Part shown: positions 35,552 to 44,869 of the stretch, in pieces
How positions within the stretch are numbered: position 1 is the first letter of the stretch
How the letters are laid out: each line of letters starts with the position of its first letter
DNA from: Actinomadura opuntiae
Lineage (GTDB): Bacteria; Actinomycetota; Actinomycetes; Streptosporangiales; Streptosporangiaceae
Direction of reading: 5' to 3'
Assembly: GCF_030283205.1 (NCBI RefSeq)
Contig: NZ_JASNWF010000032.1
Span: forward strand, 24,139-88,138
DNA length: 64,000 bases
Made by a program: the position numbers and the translations under genes
Notes under the pieces: model-generated
What the model was told of the DNA's origin: nothing
The model's database searches: none
The model's input: only the letters and a program-made list of their open reading frames with translations

Positions 35552-36190
35552 TCAGGCACCCGCGACACTGGGGCCCTTCGCGATCCCGTCGGCGGGCTCG
35601 CGGTACCCGACCCCGACCAGCCGGCTGCCCTCGAACGTGAGGCTGGTCACGCTGGCCAGCGCGCACTCCCGCCGGTTCGGGTGGTGCCAGAGCCGGCGGT
35701 GCTCGGCGTGCAGCCGCAGGATCCAGATCGGCAGCTGGTGGCTGACGCACACCGCCTCGTGGCCGCGCGCCGCCTCCCGCGCCCGGACCACCGCCGCGCG
35801 CATCCGCGCCGCCATCTGCCGGTACGGCTCGCCCCACGACGGCCGGAACGGGTTCACCAGGTAGCGCCAGTGCTCGGGGCGGCGCAGCGAGCCCGGCCCC
35901 ACCCCGAAGGTCAGGCCCTCGAAGTGGTTCTCGGCCTCGATCAGCCGATCGTCCACCGTCACGGGCAGGTCGAACGAGTCGGCCAGCGGCGCGGCGGTCT
36001 CCAGCGCCCGCTGCATCGGCGAGGAGAACAGCGCGGTGACGTCCCGGTCGGCGAACCATTTCGCTGCGGCCTTGGCCATGAGGACGCCGTCCTCGCTGAG
36101 CCGGTAGCCGGGCAGCCGCCCGTACAGGACGCCTTCGGGATTGTGCACCTCACCGTGCCGCAGCAGGTGAACGATCGTCGTGTCAGTCAT
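35552..36190 (-). CDS. Histidine phosphatase family protein
   Basis: A 212-residue member of the phosphoglycerate-mutase-like histidine phosphatase family. The catalytic motif HLLRHGEVHNPEG has the nucleophilic His near residue 12, an Arg/Glu pair follows in FSSPMQRALETA, and the second His is in EAVCVSHQLPI. It lies directly upstream of the cytochrome c maturation genes, an arrangement common in actinomycetes. The substrate cannot be judged from sequence. Confidence 0.88.
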   Translation of the reverse strand: MTDTTIVHLLRHGEVHNPEGVLYGRLPGYRLSEDGVLMAKAAAKWFADRDVTALFSSPMQRALETAAPLADSFDLPVTVDDRLIEAENHFEGLTFGVGPGSLRRPEHWRYLVNPFRPSWGEPYRQMAARMRAAVVRAREAARGHEAVCVSHQLPIWILRLHAEHRRLWHHPNRRECALASVTSLTFEGSRLVGVGYREPADGIAKGPSVAGA

Positions 36191-36202
36191 GGCCCGATCA
36201 GG

Positions 36203-38020
36203 CTACCCGCGCTGCCCGTCCAACCCGTCCACGGCCCGCGCCCCCGCGGACCGGACGTAGGCGGTGATGCGGGCGGCGACCCGGTCGAGGTCGGCTTTGG
36301 CGATCTTCGTGCCGTTCGTCGCCTGGACGAACCAGTAGGTGAGCGCGGCGTCGCACATGTCGGCGCGCGCGGCGGGCGCCAGGCAGGTGACGGGCGAGGG
36401 CAGCCCGTTGGACCCCATCGTGACGAGGGTCACCATCACGTACGGCGACGGTGGCGGCTGCTCGGTCGGCTGTTCGGTCGCCAGCGCCAGCCGCAGCGCC
36501 GGCGCCCCCGTCGGGACGTCCTGCCGGTCGTGCACGGCGGACGTGCAGGGGCCGAAGTTCCGCTTCGCCTTCGCGGCCTCCGGTGAGTCCGGGAAGTACT
36601 TGCAGACCTGGTCGGCGATGTTGCCGATGGATCCCTGCCAGTTCTGCGATATCCGGAGCGTCTTCGAGTCGCCGATCGTGGTGTAGCCGGCGTTCGCGCC
36701 CGTCGATCCGGAGCACCCTGTCGAGGCCGGGCCGATCAGGTGGCGGCCCTCGCCGAGGCTGTAGACGGCCGCGTCCTTCGGCAGCTTCACCTGCTCGGGC
36801 AGGCGGACCTGCGCTGGGCCGGGCGACGGCGTGACCTTGTTGCCGAGCCCGTCGGTGGTGGGGCAGTCCCGGACGGACGCCACGGCCGCGACGGGCCGGG
36901 TGACCGTGGGACGCGGCGCCGGGTCGTCCTTGGTGATCTGCTGGACGGCGATGGCACCGGCGCCGACGACCACGGCCGTTCCGGCGGCGGCCGTGGCGAT
37001 GCCGCCCGCGCCGCCGAAGAACGCCTTGATCGCGCTCGCCGCGCCGGCCTTGCCCGCGGCGTTGCTCGCGGCGCTCTGGCCGATGGCCTGGCCGGCCGCG
37101 TGCGCGGCGCCCGGCGCGGCGGCGGTGCCGGCCGCGGACGCGGCGCCCGGGACGACCCATGCGGCCAGCGGGAACAGCGCCGCGAGCGCGACGGCGGACG
37201 CGGCGAGCGCGCGGACGCCGCGCGTCTCCCAGTCCGGCCCGTACGCCTCGAGGGCCGTCCGTTCCAGGTCGTCGACGAACGCGGCGGCGCTCGGCGGACG
37301 GTCGGCGGGGTCCTTGGCCATGCCCCGCGCGACGAGGGGGCGGAGGGGTTCGGGGACGGCCTCGACCGGGACGGCGCCCGTGCGGTGGGCCCGCATCAGC
37401 TCGGCGCGGTTCCCGCTGAACGGCCGGTCGCCGCTGACGCACTCGACGAACACGCAGGTTGCGGAGTACACGTCCGACGCGGGCGTGGCGGTGTGCCGGT
37501 CCCACTGCTCGGGCGCCATGTAGTACGGGGTTCCGGCGCCGCCGGCCTCCTGCCCGGCCGGGGTCGCGATGCCGAAGTCGACCAGCCGGCTGCGCCCGTC
37601 CGCCGGGACGACGACGTTCGCGGGCTTGTAGTCGCGGTGCACGACGCCGAGGGCGTGGGCGGCGGCGAGGCCGAGCAGCGAGCCCTTCAGCACCGACAGC
37701 GACGCCTCGGGTCCGAGCGCGCCGTGCCGGGCGAGGAGCTCCCTGAGGGACACCCCGTCGACGGCCTCCATGATGATCGCGGCGCCCTCGGGGCCCTCGA
37801 CGAGCCGGAAGAGGCGGGCGACGTGCGGGCTCTCGGCGCGCCCGAGCATCCGGGCCTCGCGGCGGAGCCGCTCCCGCTCGTCCTCGCCCGCGGCCGCGTC
37901 CAGGTACTTGATCGCGACCGGGGTGCCGGACCGCTCGTGCCGGGCGAGCACGACGCGTCCCTGGGCGCCCGCGCCCAGCTCCCGCACCTCGGCGTACCCC
38001 TCGATCCGCCACCCGCTCAT
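36203..38020 (-). CDS. Membrane Ser/Thr protein kinase with extracytoplasmic domain
   Basis: A 605-residue PknB-type kinase. The catalytic motifs are intact: glycine loop GAGAQGRVVLA, lysine in VAIKYLD, HRDYKPANV catalytic loop, and DFGIATP. The kinase domain ends near residue 260. Hydrophobic stretches follow near residues 268-295 and 340-365, then a Cys-containing outer domain (SVRDCPTTDG, GCSGSTG, VCKYFPDSP, GPCTSAV), likely disulfide-bonded. It is a paralogue of the pseudokinase at 42.3 kb, with which it shares kinase-domain architecture. It is adjacent to the histidine phosphatase gene on the same strand with a 12-nt gap. Confidence 0.9.
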   Translation of the reverse strand: MSGWRIEGYAEVRELGAGAQGRVVLARHERSGTPVAIKYLDAAAGEDERERLRREARMLGRAESPHVARLFRLVEGPEGAAIIMEAVDGVSLRELLARHGALGPEASLSVLKGSLLGLAAAHALGVVHRDYKPANVVVPADGRSRLVDFGIATPAGQEAGGAGTPYYMAPEQWDRHTATPASDVYSATCVFVECVSGDRPFSGNRAELMRAHRTGAVPVEAVPEPLRPLVARGMAKDPADRPPSAAAFVDDLERTALEAYGPDWETRGVRALAASAVALAALFPLAAWVVPGAASAAGTAAAPGAAHAAGQAIGQSAASNAAGKAGAASAIKAFFGGAGGIATAAAGTAVVVGAGAIAVQQITKDDPAPRPTVTRPVAAVASVRDCPTTDGLGNKVTPSPGPAQVRLPEQVKLPKDAAVYSLGEGRHLIGPASTGCSGSTGANAGYTTIGDSKTLRISQNWQGSIGNIADQVCKYFPDSPEAAKAKRNFGPCTSAVHDRQDVPTGAPALRLALATEQPTEQPPPSPYVMVTLVTMGSNGLPSPVTCLAPAARADMCDAALTYWFVQATNGTKIAKADLDRVAARITAYVRSAGARAVDGLDGQRG

Positions 38021-38095
38021 CGCCGCCTCCCACCAAGATCGCGAAGAAGGTACCGAATCGCGGGCGGCGCGGCGAACCGTCCCGGGGCGGGGGCG

Positions 38096-39010
38096 TCAGG
38101 CGGCGCGCTGGACGGTGCCGGGGACGCCGGCGCGCAGCGCGGTGACGGCGGCGCGGATCGCCGGGCGGCGCGCGGCCTCCTCGCGCCAGACCGCGTACAC
38201 GCGGCGGGTCAGCGGCTCGGCCAGCGGGACGATCGCGACGTCCGGCGGCACGTCGCAGCGGCCGAGCCGGGGCAGGATCGCGTTGCCGAGCCCGGCGGCG
38301 ACCAGGGCGAGCTGGGTGGCGAACTCGTAGGCCATGTGCTCGATGCGGGGCTCGCTGTCGGTGGCGCGCAGGGTGCGCAGCAGCCAGTCGCAGCAGATGC
38401 TGTCGGGCACCGAGCTGATCCACGGGTCGCCCGCCAGCTCCTTCAGCTCGATGCTGTCGCGGCCGGCGAGCGGGTGGCCGGCGGGCAGCGCGACGTCGGC
38501 GACGTCGTCGCAGATGGCGCCCTTGTGCAGGCCCTCGGGCAGCGGCAGCGGCTCGTTGTTCCAGTCCTGGACGACGGCCATGTCGAGGTCGCCGCGCACG
38601 ACGAGGGGCATGCTGTGCAGGGGGTCCTCCTCGCGGACCAGGACGCGCAGCTCGGGATGCTCGGCGCGCAGCAGCGGCAGCGTCTGCGGCATCAGCCCGC
38701 GGACGGCGGTGGGGAACGCGGCGACGGTGAGCTGCCCGACGACCGAGCCGCGGTGCGCCTCCAGGTCGGCCTGGGCCTGCTCGACGAGGGAGAGGATCCG
38801 CTCGGCGTGCCCGACGAGCAGCTCGGCGGCGTCGGTGAGCCGGACGCCGCGGCCGTTGCGCTCGAGCAGCTTCTGGCCGGTCTCCCGCTCCAGCTTGGCG
38901 AGCTGCTGGGAGACGGCGGAGGTGGTGACGTGCAGGACGTCGGCGGCGGCGCTGACCGAGCCGTAGGTGGCGACGGAGTGCAGGGCGCGCAGCCGTTCCA
39001 GATCGAGCAT
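38096..39010 (-). CDS. LysR-family transcriptional regulator
   Basis: A 304-residue LysR regulator with an N-terminal helix-turn-helix (LERLRALHSVATYGSVSAAADVLHVTTSAVSQQLAKLE, about residues 4-41) and a substrate-binding-type effector domain (about 90-300). It is divergent from the EamA exporter and DapA-family lyase genes, the usual arrangement for control of a neighbouring operon. The shared 72-nt intergenic region contains ATTCTA twice, 23 nt apart, around a TGTCGACA palindrome, a possible binding site. Confidence 0.92.
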   Translation of the reverse strand: MLDLERLRALHSVATYGSVSAAADVLHVTTSAVSQQLAKLERETGQKLLERNGRGVRLTDAAELLVGHAERILSLVEQAQADLEAHRGSVVGQLTVAAFPTAVRGLMPQTLPLLRAEHPELRVLVREEDPLHSMPLVVRGDLDMAVVQDWNNEPLPLPEGLHKGAICDDVADVALPAGHPLAGRDSIELKELAGDPWISSVPDSICCDWLLRTLRATDSEPRIEHMAYEFATQLALVAAGLGNAILPRLGRCDVPPDVAIVPLAEPLTRRVYAVWREEAARRPAIRAAVTALRAGVPGTVQRAA

Positions 39011-39016
39011 GTAGCA

Positions 39017-39059
39017 ATTCTAAAGCGAGATGTCGACAGATTCTAGCTTGTCCTAAAAT
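39017..39059 (+). promoter_or_regulatory. LysR/EamA divergent promoter region
   Basis: A plus-strand promoter can be drawn as TGTCGA (39031-39036), a 17-nt spacer and TAAAAT (39054-39059). Two ATTCTA copies (39017 and 39040) and the palindrome TGTCGACA (39031-39038) overlap it, so a LysR dimer or tetramer could bind here. The assignment is pattern-based. Confidence 0.4.
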
Positions 39060-39082
39060 AAGGGGAGGGCGACGATCGGGGC

Positions 39083-40015
39083 ATGAGACCGCGCCACGTC
39101 CTGCTGGCCACGCTGATCGCCGCGATCTGGGGCTTCAACTTCGTCCCGATCAAGGTCGCGCTGGAGGACTTCCCGCCGCTGCTGCTCGCCGCGCTGCGGT
39201 TCACCGCCGCCGCGCTGCCCGCGGTGTTCTTCGTCCGGCGCCCGCCGGTCGCCGTCCGCTGGCTGTGGCTGGTCGGGCTCCCGCTGGGCGTCGGGCAGTT
39301 CGCGCTGCTGTTCATCGGGATGCGGCTCGGGATGCCCGCCGGGCTGTCGTCGGTGGTGCTCCAGGTCCAGGCGATCTTCACCGCGCTGTTCGCCGGGGTG
39401 CTGCTGCGCGAGCGGCTCGGCGCCCGGCAGGTCGCCGGGATGGTCGTCGCGTTCTCCGGCGTCGCTCTGCTCGGCGTCGCGCAGCGGGAGGGCGGGAGTC
39501 CGGTCGGGGCGTTCCTGCTGTGCGTCGGCGGGGCGGCGAGCTGGGGGCTGGCGAACGTCGCGATGCGCCGGATGAACCAGGCCACCGCCGAGCCCGTCGA
39601 CGCGTTCGGGTTCATGGTCTGGATGTCGCTGGTCCCGCCCGTCCCGCTGTTCGCCCTCTCACTGATCTTCGAGGGGCCGGGAGCGGTGCCGGACGCGGCG
39701 CACCACCTGTCGGTCGCCGGGGTGAGCTCGCTGGCCTTCATCGCCTACGTCTCGACGCTCGTCGGGTTCGGCGTCTGGGGCTGGCTGATGCGCCGCTACG
39801 AGGCCGGCACCGTCGCCATGTACTCGCTGCTCGTCCCGCCGTTCGGGCTGCTGTCCGCCGCGCTGGTCCTCGGCGAGCACGTGGACGGGACGCGCCTCGC
39901 CGGCGCCGCGCTCATCATCTGCGGGGTCGCGGCGGGCAGCGTCCGGCTGCGGTTCCGCCCGTCCCGCACGCCCATCCAGGCGGCTCCGCCGGCGGAGCCC
40001 GTCCACACGAGGTGA
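39083..40015 (+). CDS. EamA-family (DMT) exporter
   Basis: A 310-residue drug/metabolite transporter with ten predicted helices arranged as two EamA repeats (about residues 5-135 and 150-290). The family N-terminus IAAIWGFNFVPIKVAL is clear. These proteins export amino acids, metabolites or dyes. It precedes a DapA-family lyase gene by 5 nt, so they form a two-gene operon under the divergent LysR regulator; the exported compound may be related to the lyase substrate, which is inference. Confidence 0.92.
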   Translation: MRPRHVLLATLIAAIWGFNFVPIKVALEDFPPLLLAALRFTAAALPAVFFVRRPPVAVRWLWLVGLPLGVGQFALLFIGMRLGMPAGLSSVVLQVQAIFTALFAGVLLRERLGARQVAGMVVAFSGVALLGVAQREGGSPVGAFLLCVGGAASWGLANVAMRRMNQATAEPVDAFGFMVWMSLVPPVPLFALSLIFEGPGAVPDAAHHLSVAGVSSLAFIAYVSTLVGFGVWGWLMRRYEAGTVAMYSLLVPPFGLLSAALVLGEHVDGTRLAGAALIICGVAAGSVRLRFRPSRTPIQAAPPAEPVHTR

Positions 40016-40020
40016 GAGCC

Positions 40021-40893
40021 ATGCACGGAATCAACGCGGCCCTGGTGACGCCGTTCACCCGCTCCGGCGAGGTGGACGCCAAGTCCCTCGAACGGCTCGC
40101 CGCGCACTGCCTCGGCAACGGCGCCGCCGGGCTCGTCGCGCTCGGCACCACCGGCGAGGCCGCGCTGCTGACCGCCGAGGAGCGGCGGACGGTGCTGGAG
40201 GTGTGCCGCGCCGTCTCGATCGAGCACGGGACGCCGCTGATCGTCGGCGCCGGGACGATGGGCACCGCGGACACGATCCGGGAGGCCCGCGAGCACGCGC
40301 CCTTCGCCGACGCGCTGCTCGTCGTCGTCCCGTACTACCTGCGCCCGTCCGACGACGGCGTGATCGACCACTTCGCGGCGGTCGGCGCGGCCGTGGACGT
40401 CCCGCTGATCGCCTACAACGTCCCTTACCGGACGGGGAAGGCGCTGTCCGGGGAGACGCTCGTCCGGCTGCTCGGGCTCGACTGCGTCGCCGGGATCAAG
40501 CACTGCGCGGGCGCCGTCGACCAGGACACCCTGGAGATGCTCGCGGCGCGGACCGGCAAGGCGGTCCTGTGCGGCGACGACGCCTACATCTACCCGATGC
40601 TGCAACTCGGCGCGTCCGGTGGCGTCGCCGCGTCCGCCTGCCTGGCGCCGCGCGCCTACGCGGACATGGCGGACGCGGCCCGGCACGGCAACGCGCCGCG
40701 CGGGCTGGCGCTGCACAACGCGCTCCTCCCGCTGGCACGAGCCCTGTTCAGCGAGCCGTCGCCGTCCGTGCTGAAGGCGTGCCTGGCCGACACCGGACTG
40801 ATCGACGACCCCGCAGTCCGCGCCCCCCTGCACGCCCCGCACCCCGCCCCGGTCACCGAGGCCCTGCGCGCCTTCCGCGCCCTGCCCGACTGA
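40021..40893 (+). CDS. DapA/NAL-family (dihydrodipicolinate synthase-like) lyase
   Basis: A 290-residue Schiff-base TIM-barrel lyase/synthase. The substrate loop is GTTGEAALLT, the proton-relay Tyr is in PLIAYNVPYRTGKAL, and the catalytic lysine is in CVAGIKHCAG. These residues fit DHDPS or N-acetylneuraminate-lyase relatives that act on pyruvate or related aldol partners. It pairs with an exporter and a LysR regulator, not with lysine genes, so it may be a specialised aldolase rather than the housekeeping DapA. Confidence 0.88.
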   Translation: MHGINAALVTPFTRSGEVDAKSLERLAAHCLGNGAAGLVALGTTGEAALLTAEERRTVLEVCRAVSIEHGTPLIVGAGTMGTADTIREAREHAPFADALLVVVPYYLRPSDDGVIDHFAAVGAAVDVPLIAYNVPYRTGKALSGETLVRLLGLDCVAGIKHCAGAVDQDTLEMLAARTGKAVLCGDDAYIYPMLQLGASGGVAASACLAPRAYADMADAARHGNAPRGLALHNALLPLARALFSEPSPSVLKACLADTGLIDDPAVRAPLHAPHPAPVTEALRAFRALPD

Positions 40894-40900
40894 TCGCCGG

Positions 40901-42193
40901 TCAGGACGCGTGGGCCGCTGCGCGGGCGGCGTGCGGGAGGGCGTCGAGGATGCGGCCGATCGCCTCGTCGTCGTGGGCGGCCGACAGGAACCACACCTCG
41001 TACGCCGACGGCGGCAGGTAGACGCCGCGGTCGAGCGCCGCGTGGAAGAACGCCGCGTACGCCTTGACGTTCTGGCGCTGCGCGGCGGCGAAGTCGCCGA
41101 CCTCGCCCTCGGTGAAGAAGATCGAGAACAGGTTGCCCGCGTTCTGCAGCGAGTGCGGGACGCCCTCCTTCGCCAGCGCCTCCGACGCCGCCTTCGACAC
41201 GATCCCGGCCGCCCGGTCGATCGCCGCGTACACCTCGCCGGTCGCGCCGCGCAGCGTCGCCAGCCCGGCGGCGGTGGCGAGCGGGTTCCCCGACAGGGTG
41301 CCCGCCTGGTAGACGGGCCCGGCGGGCGCGAGCCGGTCCATGACCTCGGCGCGGCCGCCGAACGCGGCGGCGGGCAGCCCGCCGCCCATCACCTTCCCGA
41401 ACGTCACCAGGTCGGCGGCGACGCCCTCGATGCCGAACCAGCCGGACCGCGACGCCCGGAACCCGGTGAGCACCTCGTCCAGCACCAGCAGCGCCCCGTA
41501 CCGCTCGCAGAGCCGCTTCAGCAGCGCGTTGAAGCCGTTCAGCGGCGGCACGACGCCCATGTTGCACGGCACCGCCTCGGCGATCACGCAGGCGATCTCG
41601 TGGCCGTACTCGTGGAACGCCGTCTCCACCGCCGCGACGTCGTTGTAGGGCAGCACGATCGTGTCGGCGGTCGTCGCGCCGGTCACGCCGGGGGTGTCGG
41701 GCAGCGCGAACGTCGCCACGCCCGACCCGGCCGCCGCCAGCAGCGAGTCGACGTGCCCGTGGTAGCAGCCCGCGAACTTCACGATCTTCGAGCGGGAGGT
41801 GAAGCCGCGCGCCAGCCGGATCGCCGACATCGTCGCCTCGGTCCCCGAGTTGACCAGCCGGACCTTCTCCACCGACGTCCGCGCGACGATCTCCTCGGCC
41901 AGCTCGACCTCGCCTGGCGTCGGCGCGCCGTAGGACGTGCCGCGCGCGGCCGCGTCCTGCACCGCCGCCACCACGTCCGGATGCGCGTGCCCGAGGATCA
42001 TCGGGCCCCACGAGCAGATCAGGTCGACGTACTCGTTGCCGTCGGCGTCGGTCAGGTAGGGGCCGCGCGCCGAGGCGATGAAGCGCGGCGTCCCGCCCAC
42101 CGCGCCGAAGGCGCGGACCGGGGAGTTCACGCCGCCGGGGACGAGCCCCTCGGCACGCTCGAACAACTGCTGGGAGCGATCGGTCACAGTCAC
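40901..42193 (-). CDS. hemL: Glutamate-1-semialdehyde 2,1-aminomutase
   Basis: A 430-residue PLP-dependent class III aminotransferase-fold enzyme that converts glutamate-1-semialdehyde to 5-aminolevulinate. The PLP lysine is in LVTFGKVMGGGLPAAAFGG, and PGGVNSPVRAFGAVGG at the N-terminus is a HemL signature. It complements HemA (glutamyl-tRNA reductase) encoded at 48.5 kb. It converges on the DapA-family gene with a 7-nt gap and is divergent from the pseudokinase gene. Confidence 0.96.
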   Translation of the reverse strand: MTVTDRSQQLFERAEGLVPGGVNSPVRAFGAVGGTPRFIASARGPYLTDADGNEYVDLICSWGPMILGHAHPDVVAAVQDAAARGTSYGAPTPGEVELAEEIVARTSVEKVRLVNSGTEATMSAIRLARGFTSRSKIVKFAGCYHGHVDSLLAAAGSGVATFALPDTPGVTGATTADTIVLPYNDVAAVETAFHEYGHEIACVIAEAVPCNMGVVPPLNGFNALLKRLCERYGALLVLDEVLTGFRASRSGWFGIEGVAADLVTFGKVMGGGLPAAAFGGRAEVMDRLAPAGPVYQAGTLSGNPLATAAGLATLRGATGEVYAAIDRAAGIVSKAASEALAKEGVPHSLQNAGNLFSIFFTEGEVGDFAAAQRQNVKAYAAFFHAALDRGVYLPPSAYEVWFLSAAHDDEAIGRILDALPHAARAAAHAS

Positions 42194-42329
42194 GTTTCCA
42201 GTCTCTCAGTTGCAGTTCGGCGACTGCGCTTGACCTCGCCGGGTACGGGCCGATATTCCACCAAGTACGACATCGGCGCCCGGTCGGGAGGCGCCCGTTA
42301 TCTTCACCGGCGTCCGCCGTATCGGAGGG

Positions 42330-44030
42330 ATGGCTTTCACCGTGGTCAACGGCTGGACGGTCCCGGGCTTCACCCATGAGCGCGAACTGGGCGACGGCGC
42401 CGCGGGCCGGGTGGTGCTGGCGGTCGACGACATGACCAGCACCAAGGTCGCGATCAAGTACCTCGCCGGCGCGCTGCGCGCCGACGAGGCGTTCATGGCG
42501 CGCTTCCGCGCGGCCGCGCGCACGCTGTCCCAGCTGGAGGACCCGAACGTCGCCGACTTCTACGACTTCGTGGAGGCCCCCGAGGGCGCCGCGGTCGTCA
42601 TGCAGTACGTCGACGGCGTCGCGCTGCGCCGGATGCTGGCCGCGCAGGGCCCCACCGGCCCCCTCGCGGCCCTGTCGCTGCTCGGCGGGGTCCTGCTCGG
42701 GCTCGCCGCCGCGCACGCCCTGGACGTCGTGCACGGCGCCGTCCGGCCGTCCGCCGTGCTGGTGGACGGGGAGGGCAACGCCCGGCTCACCGACTTCGCG
42801 ACCGCCCCGGCGGGCGCCGAGGCGCAGCTCGCCCCCGCCTACGCCGCGCCCGAACTGTGGGAGGGGGCGTCCGCGACCGTCGCAACCGACCTGTACGCGG
42901 CCACCGCGATCTTCTTCGAGTGCCTGACCGGGCGCCCGCCGTTCGCGGGACGCAACATGGCGCGCCTGCACCGCGAGGCCCCGATCCCCGCCGAGGAGGT
43001 CCCCGGCCCGCTGCGCGCGCTCATCGAGCAGGGCCTGGCGAAGGACCCGGAGAGCCGCCCGAAGTCCGCCGCGGACTACCTCGGCGCCCTCGAGGAGGCG
43101 GCCGTCTCGGCGTACGGGCCGTCCTGGGAGGCGCAGGGCCGCGGTCGGCTGACCGAGCTGGCGGCGCAGGCCGCGCTGCAGCCCGAGCCGCCCAGGTCCA
43201 AGCCGTCCCGCAGCAGCGGCCGCAACCAGGTCATCGCCACCGGGCAGCAGCCGGCGGGCGGCTCCCGGTCCCGCTGGATCGCCGGCGGCGTCGCCGCGCT
43301 GGTCGTCGCGGGCGCGGTCGCGGGCGGCGTCGCCTTCGCCAACTCCGGCGGCGACGACGGGCCGCCGCCCACCCCGTCGCCCGCGCAGAGCAGCACGCCG
43401 CAGCCGTCCCAGGCGCCCGGCGGCGTCGACCCGGCGCCGCTGGCCGCGCGCATCGTCCAGGCGACCGACCAGGCGCCCGGCGCCCGGTTCGCCTACCGAC
43501 GGACCGGCTGCTGCGGCGCGCCCGCCGCGGCCCAGGGCGACTTCGGGCTGGTCAAGGGCGCCGAGCCGTCGTACGCCATGAGGATGTGGGGAACCGGCAA
43601 GGCCGTCCGCAAGCGGATGCAGGCCGTGGTCGTCGGCGATCGGGTGTACGTGCGGGCGGGCAAGAAGTGGCGGCCCGCGCCGGCCGGCGGCCGCGGCTAT
43701 CCGGGGCTGGCCGAGCAGGTGCGGCGCGGAAGCTCGGTGTCCGCGGTGACGACGCTGCTGGAGGCGGCGAGCACGCTGAGCAAGGCGGGCGGCGTCTACA
43801 AGGGCGAGGCGCCGGTCGCGAAGCTCGCGCAGCGGCCCGGGTCGGGCGCGCTGTACGCGGAGATGGCACGCGCCACCGGCGTCCAGCAGATCAGCTTCGC
43901 GGTCAGGCTGGACGGCTCGTACCGGCCCGTCAAGCTCTGGCTGCGAGCCGGGCCGGCGAAGGGCCGCAACCAGATCATCACGACGTCCTACTCCAGCTGG
44001 GGCCGCAAGGCCATCAAGCCGCCGCGCTGA
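42330..44030 (+). CDS. Receptor-like Ser/Thr pseudokinase
   Basis: A 566-residue membrane protein with a kinase fold that has lost catalysis. The glycine loop (GDGAAGRVVLA) and VAIK Lys43 remain, but the catalytic loop reads H135-G-A-V-R-P instead of HRDxKP, so the catalytic Asp is Ala, and DFG is D155-F-A. The alpha-C Glu is also replaced. The membrane helix is near residues 313-335, followed by a Pro/Ser linker and an outer domain (about 360-566) with a Cys-Cys pair and a LolA/LprG-like lipoprotein-type pattern. It sits in the heme-gene region, divergent from hemL. It probably binds nucleotide or scaffolds rather than phosphorylates. Confidence 0.85.
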   Translation: MAFTVVNGWTVPGFTHERELGDGAAGRVVLAVDDMTSTKVAIKYLAGALRADEAFMARFRAAARTLSQLEDPNVADFYDFVEAPEGAAVVMQYVDGVALRRMLAAQGPTGPLAALSLLGGVLLGLAAAHALDVVHGAVRPSAVLVDGEGNARLTDFATAPAGAEAQLAPAYAAPELWEGASATVATDLYAATAIFFECLTGRPPFAGRNMARLHREAPIPAEEVPGPLRALIEQGLAKDPESRPKSAADYLGALEEAAVSAYGPSWEAQGRGRLTELAAQAALQPEPPRSKPSRSSGRNQVIATGQQPAGGSRSRWIAGGVAALVVAGAVAGGVAFANSGGDDGPPPTPSPAQSSTPQPSQAPGGVDPAPLAARIVQATDQAPGARFAYRRTGCCGAPAAAQGDFGLVKGAEPSYAMRMWGTGKAVRKRMQAVVVGDRVYVRAGKKWRPAPAGGRGYPGLAEQVRRGSSVSAVTTLLEAASTLSKAGGVYKGEAPVAKLAQRPGSGALYAEMARATGVQQISFAVRLDGSYRPVKLWLRAGPAKGRNQIITTSYSSWGRKAIKPPR

Positions 44031-44057
44031 TCGCACCCGCGGCGGCGGGGGCCGCCG

Positions 44058-44786
44058 TCAGTCGCAGCTGTCGGCGAGGACCTCCAGGAGCCGCAGCGGG
44101 TCGGGCAGCGGCCCGCCCCGCGGCGGCCGCAGCCACCCGGCCTCCTTGCCGGACGCCAGCAGCGACGGCGGGGCGACCACGTAGCTGTCGCGGCAGTGCC
44201 ACCGCATCCCGGGCGTCTCGGTCACGGTCTCCGGCGAGGTGTCGAGGTGGCACGACCACCACTCGTCCTCGTCGACGGGCGCGCCGCGGGTCGCGACGAA
44301 GAACAGGTGCCGCTCGCCCCCCAGGGACGCGACGGGCCCCACCGGCAGGCCCTCGCGGGCGATCCGGTCGAGCGCCGCGGCGCCCGCGGCGGCCGGGACG
44401 TCGAAGGCGTCGAAGACCCGGCCGGTCGGCAGGATGATGTTGGCCTGCGGGCGCTGCGCCCACCACCGCCGGATCCGGTCCGGGTCGGCCGAGGCCTGGT
44501 GCGCCCACGCCGCCGACACCGGATGCGCCGCCGGGTCCGGGCAGCCGATCCGGTCGCACGAGCACGACCGGTCACCGGCGGCGGGCGGATGCGCGCCGGG
44601 AAAGCAGGGCCAGCCCATCGCGGCGTAGTCCAGGGCGGCCGAGGCCATCCGGTCGCGCGCCGCCCGCTGCCGCCTGTTCCCCGAGACCGCCAGCATCTCC
44701 GCCCCCCAATACCCAAGGTCGAACGTGGGTTCTTGATAGACGATGATGCCCGCGCCCCCGCACGTCAGACACGGCGCCCCCGCCAA
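44058..44786 (-). CDS. Prim-pol (bifunctional DNA primase/polymerase N-terminal)-like protein
   Basis: A 242-residue protein with an N-terminal CxxC (CLTC, residues 6-9) and a fold resembling the primase-polymerase domain: WPCFPGAHPP near the front, a hydrophobic strand with two acidic residues (GRVFDAFDVP) at the expected metal site, and a His in GERHLFFVATRG. An internal Cys/His set (CSCDRIGCPDPAAH) suggests zinc binding. Such stand-alone proteins are common beside hem genes in actinomycetes. No helicase domain follows, so true primase activity is uncertain. The start is the most upstream ATG; a start at the internal MLAVSGN is possible. Confidence 0.75.
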   Translation of the reverse strand: MAGAPCLTCGGAGIIVYQEPTFDLGYWGAEMLAVSGNRRQRAARDRMASAALDYAAMGWPCFPGAHPPAAGDRSCSCDRIGCPDPAAHPVSAAWAHQASADPDRIRRWWAQRPQANIILPTGRVFDAFDVPAAAGAAALDRIAREGLPVGPVASLGGERHLFFVATRGAPVDEDEWWSCHLDTSPETVTETPGMRWHCRDSYVVAPPSLLASGKEAGWLRPPRGGPLPDPLRLLEVLADSCD

Positions 44787-44869
44787 AACGACCCTAAGTA
44801 ACTACCCGCCCGTGATCATCGGAGCCTTCCTCCGCCGGTCGCACGGGGTTCCCGGGGCCGGTTCCCGGG

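Noticed and set aside
36203..38020. Second kinase as another pseudokinase
   Set aside because: VAIK, HRDYKPAN and DFG motifs are all intact.
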